A stretch of DNA of 64,000 nucleotides from Flavobacteriales bacterium UBA1937. Lineage in GTDB: Bacteria > Bacteroidota > Bacteroidia > Flavobacteriales > Weeksellaceae. The stretch lies in contig DDFD01000016.1 of NCBI GenBank assembly GCA_002337005.1, positions 45,252 to 109,251 of the forward strand, read 5' to 3'. Below, one piece after another: positions 46,869 to 55,518 of the stretch. How positions within the stretch are numbered: position 1 is the first letter of the stretch; every line of letters begins with the position of its first letter. Both the position numbers and the translations under genes were made by a program. The notes beneath the pieces are model-generated. The model worked only from the letters and a program-made list of their open reading frames with translations, did no database searches and was not told where the DNA came from.

Positions 46869-48053
46869 TTAGTCAACTATTTTTTCTATTTTTTTTAGAA
46901 TTTTCTGAGCAAAATCTTTATCAAAACTCACATTTTGCTCATATTTTCTGCGAAGATTTTTGTCTAGTATCAATTTTTCTATTTCATCTGCAATTTTCTT
47001 TTCATCTAAAGGGGCAATTACTCCATCAAAGCCATTTTTAATATGTGTAAAAGCAGTTTTAAAATCATTAAGAACAATACATTTTTTTAAAATTCTCGCT
47101 TCAGCAATAACAATTCCATACCCTTCAAATTTAGACAAATGTAAGAAGATATCTGCTTTGTTGATGTAAGGATAAGGATTGTCTTTTTCACCCAAAAGTG
47201 AAATATAATTTTCTAGACTATACTCTTTAATTTTGTATTCTATTAATTTTCTGCGATTTCCTTCCCCCAAAATCAACCATTTGAAATTAAGATCTTTATC
47301 TTTCAAAATCTTCATTACTTCCACTCCTATTTCGTGAATTTTACTTTCTACCAATCTTCCTACAGAAACAATTGTTAATTCTTTTTTAGAAAAATCACTA
47401 ATTTTTTCTTGAGCCAATGCAAGAATTTCTCTTTCAGAAATCATGTTTTCTAACAAGATAATTTTGTTTGAAAACTCGGGAAAAACTTCCTCCAAAGTGG
47501 CTTTGCTCTCTTCTGATAAAACTGTAATAGCATTTGCTTTTTCAAAATATTGAACATCTATGTTTCTATCCATTTGAAGCTCCTTATAATCTGTCATTAC
47601 TGAAAGAATTTTCTTATGTGCAATTACTTTATCTATAACGAAATAATTGGGCGTTTTCTCCAAAAAGCCAAAAGCTACATGATATTTTTGTAGAGGAGAT
47701 TCTATATGATTTTTTATGAATTTCCAATTGATTTGCTCCTTTACAGCTGGTGGTTTTTTGGTAGCATTATTGAATGAAAGTCTTATACGGTCTATTATTA
47801 ATCGAAAATTTCCTTTTTTCAGGTTTTCGACCATTGTTGTGTAAAAAGAAGAATCAAAATATTTGTATTTTGGAGGTTTCGGCAATAAATGAATATGAGC
47901 AGGCAACTTAGACAACCATTTTCCTTGATGCTGAAAAAGATATAAATCTATTTCATATTTCTCAGAATCTAATTCATATAGTAATGAAATGAGACTTTTT
48001 TCTGCGCCTCCCATATTAAGGTTATTAATTACAAATAGCAATTTTTTCTTCAT
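46869..48053 (-). CDS. GT4-like glycosyltransferase
   Basis: This 394-residue GT-B enzyme starts KKKLLFVINNLNMGGAEKSLISLLYELD, with the GGAEKSL loop. The C-terminal domain has VSVGRLVESKIHEIGVEVM, NPYPYINKADIFLHLSKFEGYGIVIAEA and an intact E-x7-E. Its N-terminal region matches the protein at 49176-50366 closely (KKKLLFVI, GGAEKSL, FxxQRG/QHQG, HKISS/KKPP positions), so these are paralogues lying on either side of the GH88/105-like gene. The start is ATG, 2 bases after the stop of that gene. A 33-base gap separates it from the acyltransferase. Confidence 0.87.
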   Translation of the reverse strand: MKKKLLFVINNLNMGGAEKSLISLLYELDSEKYEIDLYLFQHQGKWLSKLPAHIHLLPKPPKYKYFDSSFYTTMVENLKKGNFRLIIDRIRLSFNNATKKPPAVKEQINWKFIKNHIESPLQKYHVAFGFLEKTPNYFVIDKVIAHKKILSVMTDYKELQMDRNIDVQYFEKANAITVLSEESKATLEEVFPEFSNKIILLENMISEREILALAQEKISDFSKKELTIVSVGRLVESKIHEIGVEVMKILKDKDLNFKWLILGEGNRRKLIEYKIKEYSLENYISLLGEKDNPYPYINKADIFLHLSKFEGYGIVIAEARILKKCIVLNDFKTAFTHIKNGFDGVIAPLDEKKIADEIEKLILDKNLRRKYEQNVSFDKDFAQKILKKIEKIVD

Positions 48054-48054
48054 A

Positions 48055-49179
48055 TTATTGTAATGCTCTTAACAAAAACCCTTGGGTAAAAGGGAAAACA
48101 TTAAACTCTTGTGCGTAAACTCCTATACCTTTGGTATCGCCTTGTGAAAAATCTACTGCTCCATCTCTTCGTGTTACAGACTGTAAATATTGTAATGCTT
48201 TTTCTGCTGCTTTTATTTCTTTTCTTTCCTTAAAAAGCCATGCAAAAACTGCCGTTGCAGAAGAATCACTCCTTTCTTCTGGCATATACAAATTCCATGA
48301 AAAACTTCCATTTTCTTTTTGATACCTTAAAAGAGTTTTAGTAACCTGATCTAGCAAGTTGTTGAGATATATTTTCTCGGTATGATTTTCATTTAATATT
48401 CTATACGTTTCTAAAATACCTAAAACAAACCAAGCCATACCTCTTGCCCAACCATATACTCCTAAAGGATTTTTAGAATGTATTTCATAGGCATGGCAGG
48501 GGATTTTATTTTCTAATACTCCGTATTTTTCAAAATTTTTAATTTGGTTAATTGCTAAATTGATGGCTTCGTTACTATTGAACAACACTCCATATTTCAC
48601 TAGAAAAGGTGCTACAAATCCAATGGTATCTACATATCTGTAATTTAGAGTAGCTGACCTATATATAATTGTATGATCTTCTCCTACTTTAGAAAGCAAC
48701 AATTGGTATGTATTTTCTAATGCGGGTTTCATTTTAGAAATATCTATAAACGGAATTTCAGAAAATGCAAAAGCCAATAAAGCCGTATCTACTTCCTGTG
48801 GAGAATTTCTCCAATTTCCAAGAGAATCTATGGTTTTGTTGAAAAAAGCAAGTATTTCTTTTTTTACTTTTTCGTCTTGGTTATTCAGGTAATTATCATT
48901 TAAACCTAGCAACAAAGCTGCTTGTTGCCATGATTGAATGGTGGAGCTTGAATATTTATTTCTTAGCCAATCCCACCAAATTCTGCGATGTTGATCTTTA
49001 ATGGGAATTTTAGGTGTATGATTGAGCCACAACAGACTTTTGGCTTTCACTTTTTTTTGCCAATTCTCTTTTAGTCTTCCAATCTTTATTCTTTTAAGCC
49101 ATGTATAAAATTCTGGACCATCATCAGAGAGGTACAATATGATAACAATACATAAAATAATCAGCAATATTATATTCAT
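48055..49179 (-). CDS. Membrane-anchored GH88/GH105-like glycoside hydrolase
   Basis: This 374-residue protein has an uncleaved-looking N-terminal helix (IILLIILCIVIILYL) and then an alpha/alpha-barrel with the signatures of unsaturated-uronyl hydrolases: RYVDTIGFVAPFLVKYG (Asp, about 190-205), HAYEIHSKNPLGVYGWARGMAWFVLGI (Trp-x-Arg-Gly-x-x-Trp, about 230-250) and RSDSSATAVFAWLF. Known relatives remove unsaturated uronic residues left by lyases, by hydrating the double bond. Finding one inside a biosynthetic locus, held at the membrane, suggests trimming of the nascent or exported glycan or cutting of a lyase product; the reaction may differ from the family norm. It overlaps the upstream and is nearly contiguous with the downstream GT4 gene. 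Confidence 0.8.
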   Translation of the reverse strand: MNIILLIILCIVIILYLSDDGPEFYTWLKRIKIGRLKENWQKKVKAKSLLWLNHTPKIPIKDQHRRIWWDWLRNKYSSSTIQSWQQAALLLGLNDNYLNNQDEKVKKEILAFFNKTIDSLGNWRNSPQEVDTALLAFAFSEIPFIDISKMKPALENTYQLLLSKVGEDHTIIYRSATLNYRYVDTIGFVAPFLVKYGVLFNSNEAINLAINQIKNFEKYGVLENKIPCHAYEIHSKNPLGVYGWARGMAWFVLGILETYRILNENHTEKIYLNNLLDQVTKTLLRYQKENGSFSWNLYMPEERSDSSATAVFAWLFKERKEIKAAEKALQYLQSVTRRDGAVDFSQGDTKGIGVYAQEFNVFPFTQGFLLRALQ

Positions 49180-50366
49180 GAATGGATTAATTGATAGAGT
49201 TTTTCTACTTCGTTTTCGTTTCCTAATTCTTCTTGTAATAAATAAGCTTTTAGCTTTTCTCTTATATCCTCTTTATAAAATAAGTTCATTAATTTTTCAG
49301 CTATAGATATTGCATTCATCTCTGCAATGAGCCCTGTAAAATTATCTTTTATTTGGTCTTTAGCAGAAGAAAAATTGGTTATAACAATCGGCTTATTTAG
49401 TATTTTAGCTTCTTCTAATGCTATAGATTTCCCTTCGTAGAAAGAAGTCATCATAAAGACATCTGCCTGTTTAATAAGCGGAAATGGATTTTCCTGCATT
49501 CCCAAGAATACAACTTCATATTCTAATCCTTTTTCCTTTACATACGCTCTGAGTTCATTTTCTATATTTCCTCTTCCTACAAGATAGAATTTTATTTTTA
49601 AATTGTTTTTTTTGAGCAATTCAATCGCGTCTATTGCCATAAAAAGACCTTTTTCTTTAACCAGTCTTCCTACAAAAATAATATTAAAAGTATCCTTATT
49701 TAATTTAACTTTTGGTCTTTCGTCTGCTAAATGAAGAATAGTTTTCTTAGAATTAATATTTTCGATGGTTTGTATTTTATTTTCTAAAGAAGGCAATTTT
49801 TGAAGCAATCGTTCTTTAAGCCCTTCCGAAACAGTAACCAAAAAATCTAATTTATCAAAATATTTTTTTTCAAATGTAAAATCTAGTTTTAGTGCTTCTA
49901 AATCTGTATGAATCCAACCAATTTTCTTTTTGGCACTTATATTATCAGCCACAAAATAATAAGTGCTTTTTTCTAAATAACCAATTGCGGCATCATATTC
50001 TTTTTGTAAAAAAGGCAAAAATTTCGAGGTATGTACCCAAGTATATTGTTCGTTTATAGAACTAATTTTATGATATCTGTTTTTATATGCAAATACAAAA
50101 CGGTGATAAACTGACTTCCATTTTCCTTTATACAAAAAAATAGCAATCGCAAGTAATGCAGATTTTGAAAATATTTTATACTCATCTGTATTTTTTATCA
50201 AATGAACTTCCGAAGGAACAGAATTTAAAAAAACGCCTCTTTGTAAAAACATCAGTAAGTCCACTTCATACTTTGTGTAATCTATTGATTGCAAAAGATT
50301 TACCAAGCTTTTTTCTGCTCCGCCTAAATCTAAAGTAGGAATTACAAAAAGTAGTTTTTTCTTCAT
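49176..50366 (-). CDS. GT4-like glycosyltransferase
   Basis: The ATG at 50366 gives 396 residues starting KKKLLFVIPTLDLGGAEKSLVNLL, immediately after the pyruvyltransferase stop; an in-frame TTG at 50384 would run into that gene. The C-terminal domain has NIIFVGRLVKEKGLFMAIDAI, ENPFPLIKQADVFMMTSFYEGKSIALEEAKI, with E-x7-E intact. It is a paralogue of the enzyme at 46869-48053. It ends with a 4-base ATGA overlap to the GH88/105-like gene. Substrate unknown. Confidence 0.87.
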   Translation of the reverse strand: MKKKLLFVIPTLDLGGAEKSLVNLLQSIDYTKYEVDLLMFLQRGVFLNSVPSEVHLIKNTDEYKIFSKSALLAIAIFLYKGKWKSVYHRFVFAYKNRYHKISSINEQYTWVHTSKFLPFLQKEYDAAIGYLEKSTYYFVADNISAKKKIGWIHTDLEALKLDFTFEKKYFDKLDFLVTVSEGLKERLLQKLPSLENKIQTIENINSKKTILHLADERPKVKLNKDTFNIIFVGRLVKEKGLFMAIDAIELLKKNNLKIKFYLVGRGNIENELRAYVKEKGLEYEVVFLGMQENPFPLIKQADVFMMTSFYEGKSIALEEAKILNKPIVITNFSSAKDQIKDNFTGLIAEMNAISIAEKLMNLFYKEDIREKLKAYLLQEELGNENEVEKLYQLIHS

Positions 50367-50367
50367 A

Positions 50368-51528
50368 TTATATAATTTCAGCAAGATAAACCTTCGCCTT
50401 TTGTGACATTTCTTTAATCTCTGGAATTCTGTTTTTTAAAATTTCTTTAATGTTATTCTCTTCAGTTTTCATTTCTTCAAATTTAGTAATTAATTTCTCT
50501 GCATTTGAAATTTCATTAATCCCTAAAACCAATTTTTCTTCACCAAAAATATCTTTGGCAATACCTTTCGATTTCACAGAATACCCTAAAACCATTGTAG
50601 GAATTCCTGTAGAATAGGCTGCAATGGTAGCGTGAGTTCTAGCTCCTATAAAAAACCTCATCCTTGCTATATATCCTTTGTATTCTGTAGCATTAAGGTT
50701 ATCTGGCAAAAGAAAAATTCTGTTTGTTTCTTTATATTTTTCAAAAAACTCTTTCAGTGTTTCATAATCATTGTTAGTTTCAATGATAACGTGTGGAACT
50801 AATCCTATATTAAAATCGGTAGTTTCTAAAATATGCTCTATCAAAAGAAAAGCAGCTTCTTTAGATTGAGGGTTTTTACCAAAAACTAATGGCGAAAAAT
50901 TAAAACCTACCGTTTTATTTTCTAGAAATTTTTCAGGAAGAGGAAGTTCTGATTTTTCCATCAAAAAAGCACCATCTGCCACCAATCTCACATTTTGACA
51001 ACCTGCATTTTTAAGAACTGCTTCGGATATAGTTTCTCTGGCCAAAAGCAAATCAAAACGTTTTAAATCTTCAATTTTTGCAGGAGACAAATCTTCTTCG
51101 CCAACGGAAGCTCCCCACAAAATCAATTTTTTACCTGCTTTTTTTATTTCTCTATCTAAAGTGTAGACATCGGAAACCTCTCCGTAGCAATAATTATCTC
51201 CGCCTACAGAGATAAATACGTCATAATTTTTAATTTTAGAAATGATTTTTTTAAAAGCTAATTTATAGGAAAAATACTCTTTTTTAAAAATTTTGAAATA
51301 AACACTAGCCAAAAACCAATCCCAAGAATATTTTTTGAGGACAATTGGATTTTGAGAAAAAATGTAGTTTACAAAGGGGGTTAGTATTTTATCTGTTTGT
51401 GGATGGTATGATGCCAGGTCTATCATCGCATTTGGAAACTGAGCTTTAATTTCGGCAACACAAGTCCTTATGATTGCCTCGCAGCCACGATTATAGGAGC
51501 CTGAATGATAAAAGAGGAGAATTCTCAT
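50368..51528 (-). CDS. Polysaccharide pyruvyltransferase
   Basis: This 386-residue protein belongs to the PF04230 family: LLFYHSGSYNRGCEAIIRTCVAEIKAQFP at the start (the Asn-Arg-Gly-x-Glu-Ala region), SVGGDNYCYGEV and WGASVGEED in the centre, LLARETISEAVLKNAG, LVADGAFLM, and FIGARTHATIAAYSTGIPTMVLGYSVKSKGIAKDIFG near the C-terminus with the conserved His and Gly-Tyr-Ser/Lys. Members make pyruvate ketals on sugars using phosphoenolpyruvate, which adds negative charge to the polymer. It overlaps the upstream GT2 stop as TAATG. Confidence 0.92.
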   Translation of the reverse strand: MRILLFYHSGSYNRGCEAIIRTCVAEIKAQFPNAMIDLASYHPQTDKILTPFVNYIFSQNPIVLKKYSWDWFLASVYFKIFKKEYFSYKLAFKKIISKIKNYDVFISVGGDNYCYGEVSDVYTLDREIKKAGKKLILWGASVGEEDLSPAKIEDLKRFDLLLARETISEAVLKNAGCQNVRLVADGAFLMEKSELPLPEKFLENKTVGFNFSPLVFGKNPQSKEAAFLLIEHILETTDFNIGLVPHVIIETNNDYETLKEFFEKYKETNRIFLLPDNLNATEYKGYIARMRFFIGARTHATIAAYSTGIPTMVLGYSVKSKGIAKDIFGEEKLVLGINEISNAEKLITKFEEMKTEENNIKEILKNRIPEIKEMSQKAKVYLAEII

Positions 51529-52556
51529 TAATTTTTATTTCTTAAATAACTGTAATAATTATACAAAAATAGTTTAAAAGTTTGCTTTTTCTTGATTGCA
51601 TCAAAACTATATTTCTCAAATTTATTTTTTGATTTCATTTCATAATTTTTGAAAATCCTAGTTACGTTCTCATCATTTAAAATTTGATTCACTTTTTTCC
51701 ATCTGCTTAGAAAACTTAACTTGTTTGCGGGATTAATATATATATACATTAAAGAAAGAACAGAGTTTATGAATCTTTCTTTTTTCAAAGACTCCGCTTG
51801 GTCAGTATTTATTTGGTTATTGGTTAATTCTGTGGGGTCAAATTTATAAATTCTAATAGCTGATGCTAGATAATCATTTTTCAAAACATTTCTAGTTGCA
51901 CTCCCGAGTGCTTCTCTGTAAGAATACCCATAACTATCAATTACAGAAACAATATTAGCAACAGAGAAAGATCTCAAATTAAAAAAAGTATCTTCAGCAA
52001 TTTTTAAATCCTGAGGAAAAGAAATACCATTTTCATTTATTAGTTTTCTTGAATATAATTTTGTAAAAATGGCATTAAAGGTATCTTTTTGAAAAAAAAA
52101 GGGGAGAATTTTCTCTACAATTTCACGTTTCTCATAAACTTTAACAGGAAAAGGAATCTGTATTTTAGAGTACATCTCACAAACGCTATAAGCTGTAAAT
52201 CCAGCACACACAATATCCGCATTGGTAAAATTGGCGTTTTGAATCAGATGATGAAACCAGTTTACATCTATCAAAAAATCATCTGCATCTACAAAAGCTA
52301 TATATTCTCCAATAGCATTTTCTAAGCCTAGATTTCTAGCTGCAGAAACTCCTTTGTTTTCTTGAGAAAAAATTTTGAGACGTTTTTCTTTCTCTTGGTA
52401 TTGATTCAAAATCTCTAAAGAATTGTCTATAGAACCATCATTAATTGCCAAAATCTCAAAATCATCAAAAGACTGATTGCTGATGCTTTGTAAACATTCT
52501 TCTAGATATTTCTCTGCATTATAAATTGGAATGATAACTGAAATTTTGGGCGACAT
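51528..52556 (-). CDS. GT2-family glycosyltransferase
   Basis: This 342-residue protein has KISVIIPIYNAEKYLEECLQSI at the start, INDGSIDNSLEI, GVSAARNLGLENA and IAFVDADDFLIDVN carrying the DxD-type metal site (about 87-92). It is very similar in its first 100 residues to the GT2 protein encoded directly upstream at 52565-53542, and the two genes are 8 bases apart, so a tandem duplication is likely. The C-terminal half differs, which probably changes acceptor choice. Confidence 0.89.
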   Translation of the reverse strand: MSPKISVIIPIYNAEKYLEECLQSISNQSFDDFEILAINDGSIDNSLEILNQYQEKEKRLKIFSQENKGVSAARNLGLENAIGEYIAFVDADDFLIDVNWFHHLIQNANFTNADIVCAGFTAYSVCEMYSKIQIPFPVKVYEKREIVEKILPFFFQKDTFNAIFTKLYSRKLINENGISFPQDLKIAEDTFFNLRSFSVANIVSVIDSYGYSYREALGSATRNVLKNDYLASAIRIYKFDPTELTNNQINTDQAESLKKERFINSVLSLMYIYINPANKLSFLSRWKKVNQILNDENVTRIFKNYEMKSKNKFEKYSFDAIKKKQTFKLFLYNYYSYLRNKN

Positions 52557-52564
52557 TTTCTGAA

Positions 52565-53542
52565 TTAAGGTTTTAATTTTTGTATGAGTTGATAGACTTT
52601 GGTCTTAAATATTATTTTTTTTTGATACATCACAAATTTTGAAAATGAAGAATCAAAATAAGGATATTTTTCTGCAATTGCCTTGGCAAGATACCAATAT
52701 CCTTTGTCATTAAGAAGTTTTTTGAGTTCTGTATATTTTGGTTTGTATAGATTAGGCAATATGTGTAATTCTACAATTCTTGTTATAAAAACCAAAATTA
52801 CTTTATCAAAATATTTCTGGGCATCTTTATTTTCCGCAGAAAAATGTTTAATTTTATATTCATCTAAAATATGAATAGCATTGATAAAACCCTGATAGCC
52901 TTCTTCTGTAATGGCTTTTTTTGACAGAGAATTGGGGCGGACAAGATATTTATAATAAGGAATTTCTGCAAAAGAAACATGTTTTGCTTTGCTCTGTACC
53001 AATGCATTAAAGACTGTATCTTCTCCTACTAAAACTTCTTCAGGAAATCTTATATCGCCCACTATTTGTCTCCTATAAAAAGTTGCAGGAAGAGTTCGGC
53101 GCTCTTGGAGTAAACCTGTAGTTATTTTACTATCTTTTTCTACTTTTGACCTTTCTAAAAGATTATCCTTTTCATCAAAAAAATGAATGATAGGATATAG
53201 AATCTCAATATTCTCTTCTTCTAATTTGGCAAGAATTTTATCTAATGCATTAGGATAGATTTGATCATCTGAATCTAGAAAAGTAACATATTTTCCTTCA
53301 GCATTTTCTAAACCAATATTTCTAGCATAAGCAGGACCTTTATTTTCTGTAGAAATTACTTTTAGACTGAAATTTTCTTTTTGAAAATGATTTAATATTG
53401 ATAATGAATTATCTGTAGAGCCATCATTAATGCAAAATATTTCATAGTTGTGTTCAGAAAGATTTTGATTAGATACACTTTCTAAACATTTTTGCAAATA
53501 TTGTTCTGCATTATAAACTGGTATGATGATGGAGAGTTTCAA
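52565..53542 (-). CDS. GT2-family glycosyltransferase with TTG start
   Basis: This 325-residue protein begins at a TTG (53542): the GT-A strand KLSIIIPVYNAEQYLQKC follows at once, and the TTG overlaps the stop of the upstream gene (TTGA), so the non-ATG start is well supported. INDGSTDNSLSI, GPAYARNIGLENA and VTFLDSDDQIYPNA (DxD about 88-92) complete the GT2 core. A late region (IPYYKYLVRPNSLSKK) is common in capsule GT2 proteins. Paralogue of the next gene. Donor unknown. Confidence 0.88.
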   Translation of the reverse strand: MKLSIIIPVYNAEQYLQKCLESVSNQNLSEHNYEIFCINDGSTDNSLSILNHFQKENFSLKVISTENKGPAYARNIGLENAEGKYVTFLDSDDQIYPNALDKILAKLEEENIEILYPIIHFFDEKDNLLERSKVEKDSKITTGLLQERRTLPATFYRRQIVGDIRFPEEVLVGEDTVFNALVQSKAKHVSFAEIPYYKYLVRPNSLSKKAITEEGYQGFINAIHILDEYKIKHFSAENKDAQKYFDKVILVFITRIVELHILPNLYKPKYTELKKLLNDKGYWYLAKAIAEKYPYFDSSFSKFVMYQKKIIFKTKVYQLIQKLKP

Positions 53543-54639
53543 AATAAATAATTAAAAATTTTAGTTACTAATATATTAAACTTTGAATAAAAATGGAAGC
53601 CCTCACCGAAATGATTAAATCCCCACAAAAAAGTACTACAACAAATTACAATAAATATTATATTATTTTTCGAATTAGAATTGCTTTCTTTTTTTAAAGG
53701 TAAAATTGTTAACAACAATAAGGTAAAATGTATATTTAACCATCTTCCCCAATCTGTACCCAAATAAAATAATGGCAATGAACAAAGCAATAATCCTATA
53801 AAAACGAATATTTTATTTAAATACGATTTATAAAAATAAACTTTCAAAAAATAAAAAAAATGAAAAAAACCTATTGCTAAACTTATTAAATATAATGAAT
53901 AGAAATTCCATGCGTTCCAAATGTCTGTGGGTACTTTCCCATCATATTTCCAAGCTAAGATTCCACTATTATGTAAATCTAATCCTCTTTCTTTCAGTAG
54001 TTGAAATGAAGTTCCTTCATTTATATTTCCTCCTAGAAAAAATATTAAAATTACAGGTGCTGCTACACTAAAAAAGGTGAAGGCATAGTCTTTATAAGAG
54101 TATTTTTTTGAAAGGATTAAAGCCCAAATAAAATATCCTATAAAAAAAATAAAATATTCATGAATTAAAGTAACTGCAAAAAGTAGAATATATAAAAAAT
54201 ACTTCCTTTTTTCATTTCGGTTTATGATATAAACAAAATAGGCAAACGTTGCAAAAACCAATACGTCTTTTTTCCCTATTATATTAGGGTCTACCATTGA
54301 GCATTGTAAAACAAGTGGAGAAAGTAATAAACTTAATATTGCTATGTTTTTATTATCTTTTAGCAATCTCACTAAAAGATAATAAAATGTTATTTGTAAA
54401 AATTCAACAATGATAAAAACTATCATTTCTAATTTCACTCTTATACTATCATGTATCAACAGAATTAAACTTCCCAATAAACCTCGACGTTTAAAACCTC
54501 CATCTTGGTAATTAATAAGCCAATCTCCTACATTCCAAGAGTCTTTAGAAATGATAATATTATGATACAGATAAAAGGTATTGTAAACAAAAAACAATAC
54601 TAACAAAAAGTAAAAAATTAATTTGTTTACCTTATTCAT
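53539..54639 (-). CDS. Polytopic membrane protein of unknown role, possible polymerase
   Basis: This 366-residue protein has about ten hydrophobic helices. The first periplasmic-side loop contains SWNVGDWLINYQDGGFKRRGLLGSLILL, a motif (Gly-Gly-Phe-x-Arg-Arg-Gly-Leu) I have seen in unassigned membrane proteins of capsule loci, and a late loop holds YLGTDWGRWLNIHF. Arg-rich loops of this kind are typical of Wzy polymerases, which bind the lipid pyrophosphate, so it could be a second polymerase beside the EpsG-like protein. No certain family match. It overlaps the GT2 gene after it and abuts the GT-D gene before it. Confidence 0.7.
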   Translation of the reverse strand: MNKVNKLIFYFLLVLFFVYNTFYLYHNIIISKDSWNVGDWLINYQDGGFKRRGLLGSLILLIHDSIRVKLEMIVFIIVEFLQITFYYLLVRLLKDNKNIAILSLLLSPLVLQCSMVDPNIIGKKDVLVFATFAYFVYIINRNEKRKYFLYILLFAVTLIHEYFIFFIGYFIWALILSKKYSYKDYAFTFFSVAAPVILIFFLGGNINEGTSFQLLKERGLDLHNSGILAWKYDGKVPTDIWNAWNFYSLYLISLAIGFFHFFYFLKVYFYKSYLNKIFVFIGLLLCSLPLFYLGTDWGRWLNIHFTLLLLTILPLKKESNSNSKNNIIFIVICCSTFLWGFNHFGEGFHFYSKFNILVTKIFNYLF

Positions 54640-55518
54640 TTATGTAATGGTATAAACAATACTTTTATTATAACTTTCTCTAAGATGTTTTGGTAAATCT
54701 ATAGAATCTTGACTGTTAGATTCATTAACCAATCTGTATTTTACAGGAATCTTATATTCTGCTTTTTCAAGATACCAACTGTATTCTATATCCACATGCC
54801 CAATATCTACTGCCCAAAAACCAGCACTTGCTAAATCATAAGAAAGTACGGTAGCAGTAGGTCCTAAAGCAATTAAAACTAATTTATCTTTTCCCAATTC
54901 TTTGGCTTTTTCTACAATTTCATCATAATGAGAAAAAGCGTTTTTGGAAGGACAAATGAGCCTTTGTAAAGAACTTACACCATCAAATAAATCATTTCCC
55001 ATTCCCAATCTAGAAAACTCGCCTTCTATAATGAGAATATCTTTTTTATCCCAAATTTGTTTGAGGCTCCTGATGTTTTTCTCTATGTGAGATTTGTCTT
55101 TATAATCTAAATAAAATCTAGAAATAAAAGCATTTCCGTATGTTTTTCCCTTTTTAAAATATGGTGACAATTGATTTCCAAATTTATTGATGAAATCTAT
55201 CCACCAATATTTCACATTGAGCTTAAAAGCTTTTACGGAATGGAAACTTTCCGGAATGGCTACTATATGATTTTCTAGATTAGAACTCAATACTTCTTTT
55301 AAACGTTCTGTTAATAGATGATTTTCTTCTTGAAATTTTAAGCTTTCATTGGGCAAAATCAATCTGAATTCACCATCTCCAAATCTGGAAATAGATTTTC
55401 TGTGGTTTACTATTTCAGTAATCGTTTCTTCTATTCCTAAAATTTTAGAAAAGGAAAATTGCTTTCTGAAAGGCATAGTTCTGATATACCAATAATAAAA
55501 ATAGAGTGAATTAAACAT
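54640..55518 (-). CDS. GT-D-fold glycosyltransferase (DUF1792/PF08759 type)
   Basis: The ATG at 55518 (292 residues) overlaps the upstream stop as TAATG; a TTG at 55581 would add 21 residues inside the neighbouring gene. The protein has SISRFGDGEFRLIL (the Asp-Gly-Glu metal-binding region), WWIDFINKFG, FISRFYLDY, ILIIEGEFSRLGMGNDLFDG, CPSKNAFSHYDEI and WAVDIGHVDIEYSWYL, the closing His/Asp motif of the family. Such enzymes, known from streptococcal glycoprotein and capsule systems, use a fold unlike GT-A and GT-B. It would add one sugar in the cytoplasm. The neighbouring genes are a GT4 and a membrane protein. Confidence 0.85.
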   Translation of the reverse strand: MFNSLYFYYWYIRTMPFRKQFSFSKILGIEETITEIVNHRKSISRFGDGEFRLILPNESLKFQEENHLLTERLKEVLSSNLENHIVAIPESFHSVKAFKLNVKYWWIDFINKFGNQLSPYFKKGKTYGNAFISRFYLDYKDKSHIEKNIRSLKQIWDKKDILIIEGEFSRLGMGNDLFDGVSSLQRLICPSKNAFSHYDEIVEKAKELGKDKLVLIALGPTATVLSYDLASAGFWAVDIGHVDIEYSWYLEKAEYKIPVKYRLVNESNSQDSIDLPKHLRESYNKSIVYTIT

